Shown: one piece after another, positions 62,030 through 64,000 of the stretch
Layout: each line of letters opens with the position of its first letter
Numbering within the stretch: position 1 is the first letter of the stretch
Source of the DNA: Bacillus aquiflavi
Lineage (GTDB): Bacteria > Bacillota > Bacilli > Bacillales > Cytobacillaceae
Assembly (NCBI RefSeq): GCF_019915265.1
Contig: NZ_CP082780.1
Coordinates: 1,178,001-1,242,000, forward strand
DNA length: 64,000 bases
Reading direction: 5' to 3'
The notes under the pieces: generated by a model
Told to the model about the DNA's origin: nothing
Database searches by the model: none
What the model saw: the letters and a program-made list of their open reading frames with translations, nothing else
Program-made: the position numbers and the translations under genes

Positions 62030-63315
62030 TGGAAACAATTACATTTGAACAGCTTCAGGAAGAGCTTTTTTACGAAAAGCTTACAAATGGACTTGATGTT
62101 TACGTCTTGCCTAAAACAGGCTTTAATAAAACTTATGCTACGTTTACAACAAAGTATGGTTCGATCGACAATGAGTTTATCCCTGAAGGAAAACAAGAGT
62201 TTGTAAAATTTCCTGATGGGATCGCACATTTTTTAGAGCATAAACTTTTTGAGAAAGAGGATGGAGATGTTTTTCAACAGTTTAGTAAACAAGGTGCATC
62301 GGCAAACGCATTTACTTCATTTACTCGAACCGCATATTTATTTTCAAGTACAAATAATGTTGTGAAAAATTTAGAAACATTAATTAATTTTGTTCAAGAG
62401 CCTTATTTTACAGAAAAAACAGTTGAAAAAGAAAAAGGGATTATCGGACAAGAAATTACGATGTACGACGATAATGCTGATTGGCGCCTTTATTTTGGGC
62501 TAATTAGTAATATGTTTAAAAATCATCCTGTTAAAATAGATATTGCTGGAACAATTGAATCAATTTCTCATATTACAAAAGATATGCTTTACGAATGTTA
62601 TCGCACTTTCTATCATCCGAGCAACATGCTGTTGTTTATAGTCGGCCCTGTTAACCCTGAACAAATCATTCGCTTAGTACGAGAAAATCAAGAGAAAAAA
62701 CCATTTACAGATAAGCCAGAGATTGAACGTAAATTTCCTGATGAACCAATTGAAACAGCTGAAAAGAAACAAGTATTAAAAATGAACGTACAAACGGCAA
62801 AATGTTTAGTTGGGATAAAAGCAAACAAACATAACAGCATAGGTAATGAGATCTTAAAAAATGAACTAACGATTAATGTCATTCTCGAACTATTATTTGG
62901 AAAAAGTTCTGAAAACTATATCAAGCTTTATAATGAAGGATTAATTGATGAAACGTTTATGTTCGATTACACACAGGAACATAACTTTGGATTTGCTGTA
63001 GTCGGTGGTGATACAAGAAACCCGGACGAGCTAAGTAAAACCCTTAAATCAATTTTTGTAAAAGCTAAAAACGGCACATTTTTTACTGAAGAAGGTTTAG
63101 ATCGGGCAAAAAAGAAAAAAATTGGTGCGTTTTTAAGAGCAATAAATTCACCAGAATATATTGCAAATCAATTTACCCGCTATGCTTTTAACGGGATGAA
63201 CTTTTTCGATGTCGTCCCAACTCTCGAAAGTATTTCTTTAAATGATATTAAAGAGAGGGCGGCTCAGTTCATTGCAGAAGAACGGTTTACTGTATGCCAA
63301 GTTGTGCCGAAATAA
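62029..63315 (+). CDS. ymfH: M16-family zinc peptidase YmfH
   Basis: A 428-residue peptidase with the inverted zinc motif H-F-L-E-H in I-A-H-F-L-E-H-K-L-F-E, and a downstream glutamate region in E-K-G-I-I-G-Q-E-I. It pairs with the inactive YmfF, like the alpha and beta subunits of processing peptidases. The ATG overlaps the ymfF stop by one base (TAATG). Association with EF-P modification is known from B. subtilis; its substrate is not clear to me. Confidence 0.92.
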   Translation: METITFEQLQEELFYEKLTNGLDVYVLPKTGFNKTYATFTTKYGSIDNEFIPEGKQEFVKFPDGIAHFLEHKLFEKEDGDVFQQFSKQGASANAFTSFTRTAYLFSSTNNVVKNLETLINFVQEPYFTEKTVEKEKGIIGQEITMYDDNADWRLYFGLISNMFKNHPVKIDIAGTIESISHITKDMLYECYRTFYHPSNMLLFIVGPVNPEQIIRLVRENQEKKPFTDKPEIERKFPDEPIETAEKKQVLKMNVQTAKCLVGIKANKHNSIGNEILKNELTINVILELLFGKSSENYIKLYNEGLIDETFMFDYTQEHNFGFAVVGGDTRNPDELSKTLKSIFVKAKNGTFFTEEGLDRAKKKKIGAFLRAINSPEYIANQFTRYAFNGMNFFDVVPTLESISLNDIKERAAQFIAEERFTVCQVVPK

Positions 63316-63392
63316 GACTCATTGGAAACCGTTTTCAGTCGAGGCAGGCAAGTACGAGGTTAAAGCAAATAGAACCGTTTATCAACAGTCTG
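63315..63392 (+). repeat. Dispersed structured intergenic repeat, copy J
   Basis: Has TTCAGTCGAGGCAGGCAAGT, CAAATAGAACCGTTTATCAA and CAGTCTGAAA. The outer stem is AGACT (63315-63319) with AGTCT (63387-63391). It overlaps the ymfH stop codon by one base and runs straight into a terminator. Confidence 0.68.
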
Positions 63393-63420
63393 AAACGTCG
63401 ATTAAATCGGCGTTTTTTTA
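63393..63420 (+). terminator. Intrinsic terminator after ymfH
   Basis: AAACGTCGAT (63393-63402) pairs with ATCGGCGTTT (63406-63415), one T-G pair, followed by TTTTA. Confidence 0.8.
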
Positions 63421-63490
63421 TGTTTAGATGATAAAAAAGTTATAATTGAATTGATTGTTATACTTATGTAAATGGAGCTGGATAATTATT

Positions 63491-64000
63491 ATGAAGAAAT
63501 ATGTTTTAATTACGGGCGCAAGCGGAGGCATTGGACAAGCAACCGCAAAAAAGCTTGCAAAAGAAGGGTACTCTCTTTATCTTCATTATTATAAAAATGA
63601 TAAAGGAATCGTTACATTGCTTAACGATTTACAACAGTTTCCTGGAGAATATATTCCTATTAAGGCAGACTTAGCAAAAAAAGCAGGTTATAAAAAAATC
63701 GCCGAATATATTTTTTCTTTATACGGAATTGTACATAATGCAGGTCATTCCCATTACGGAATGTTTGTTGATCTGGATGAATCTACATTAGAAAGTCTAG
63801 TTCAAGTTCATGTTACAACACCTCTTCTATTGACAAAAGAACTATTGCCAAAAATGATTCAGCATCGCTCAGGTAATATCGTTGTGATTTCTTCTATGTG
63901 GGGACAAACAGGCTCAGCATGTGAAGTGGCTTATTCGGCTGTAAAGGGTGCACAAATATCCTTTGTAAAAGCATTAAGTAAAGAGGCAGCATTAAATGGC
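63491..64000 (+). CDS. ymfI: YmfI, EF-P 5-aminopentanone reductase (SDR family), 3' end outside the window
   Basis: The first 170 residues of a short-chain dehydrogenase. The nucleotide motif T-G-A-S-G-G-I-G is at residues 8-15, followed by H-N-A-G and the active-site serine in V-I-S-S-M-W-G. The catalytic Y-S-A-V-K starts at Tyr148. In B. subtilis YmfI reduces 5-aminopentanone to 5-aminopentanol on Lys32 of EF-P; the match here is by motifs and by ymfFHI gene order. ATG 63491 has GGAG 15-18 bases upstream. Confidence 0.88.
   Translation, partial: MKKYVLITGASGGIGQATAKKLAKEGYSLYLHYYKNDKGIVTLLNDLQQFPGEYIPIKADLAKKAGYKKIAEYIFSLYGIVHNAGHSHYGMFVDLDESTLESLVQVHVTTPLLLTKELLPKMIQHRSGNIVVISSMWGQTGSACEVAYSAVKGAQISFVKALSKEAALNG

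Overview
The window is a chromosome segment of a low-GC, endospore-forming Bacillaceae. Gene order follows the Bacillus subtilis trmD-to-ymfI backbone almost gene for gene. Sporulation genes (ylxY, mlpA/ymxH, dpaAB, tepA-ylzJ, spoIIIE) and a PolC-type replicase support the assignment. I cannot name a genus. All genes are on the + strand.

Layout: (1) 1-3220 trmD end, rplS, a type I signal peptidase, rbgA, rnhB. (2) 3221-9440 sucCD, dprA, topA. (3) 9441-14824 trmFO, xerC, hslVU, codY. (4) 14825-24686 rpsB, tsf, pyrH, frr, uppS, cdsA, dxr, rseP, proS; the fla/che operon that B. subtilis carries between codY and rpsB is absent. (5) 24687-29968 polC, split by an ORF-less group II intron. (6) 29969-37718 rimP-nusA-rnpM-ylxQ-infB-ylxP-rbfA, then truB, ribF, rpsO. 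(7) 37719-42602 pnp, ylxY, mlpA. (8) 42603-48373 ymxH, dpaAB, asd-dapG-dapA, which together make dipicolinate and lysine precursors. (9) 48374-54309 rnjB, tepA, ylzJ, spoIIIE. (10) 54310-60552 a GntR regulator and a BMP-type nucleoside ABC transporter. (11) 60553-64000 ymfF-ymfH-ymfI, the last cut by the window end.

Two things stand out. First, a 786-base group II intron (27774-28559) sits directly after the catalytic D-I-D codons of polC. It has a GTGCG start, a domain V with an AGC triad, and perfect EBS1/IBS1 and EBS2/IBS2 pairings, but no reverse transcriptase, so the replicase would depend on RNA splicing. Second, about ten copies of a roughly 100-base structured repeat lie between stop codons and terminators. 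They share a core and two long-range stems with compensatory changes, and some are flanked by direct duplications.

Several normally essential genes are broken: dxr, mlpA, rnpM and polC by frameshifts mostly at homopolymers, asd by an in-frame stop, and infB by loss of a P-loop glycine. The pattern looks more like sequence error than decay, but this cannot be settled from the window.
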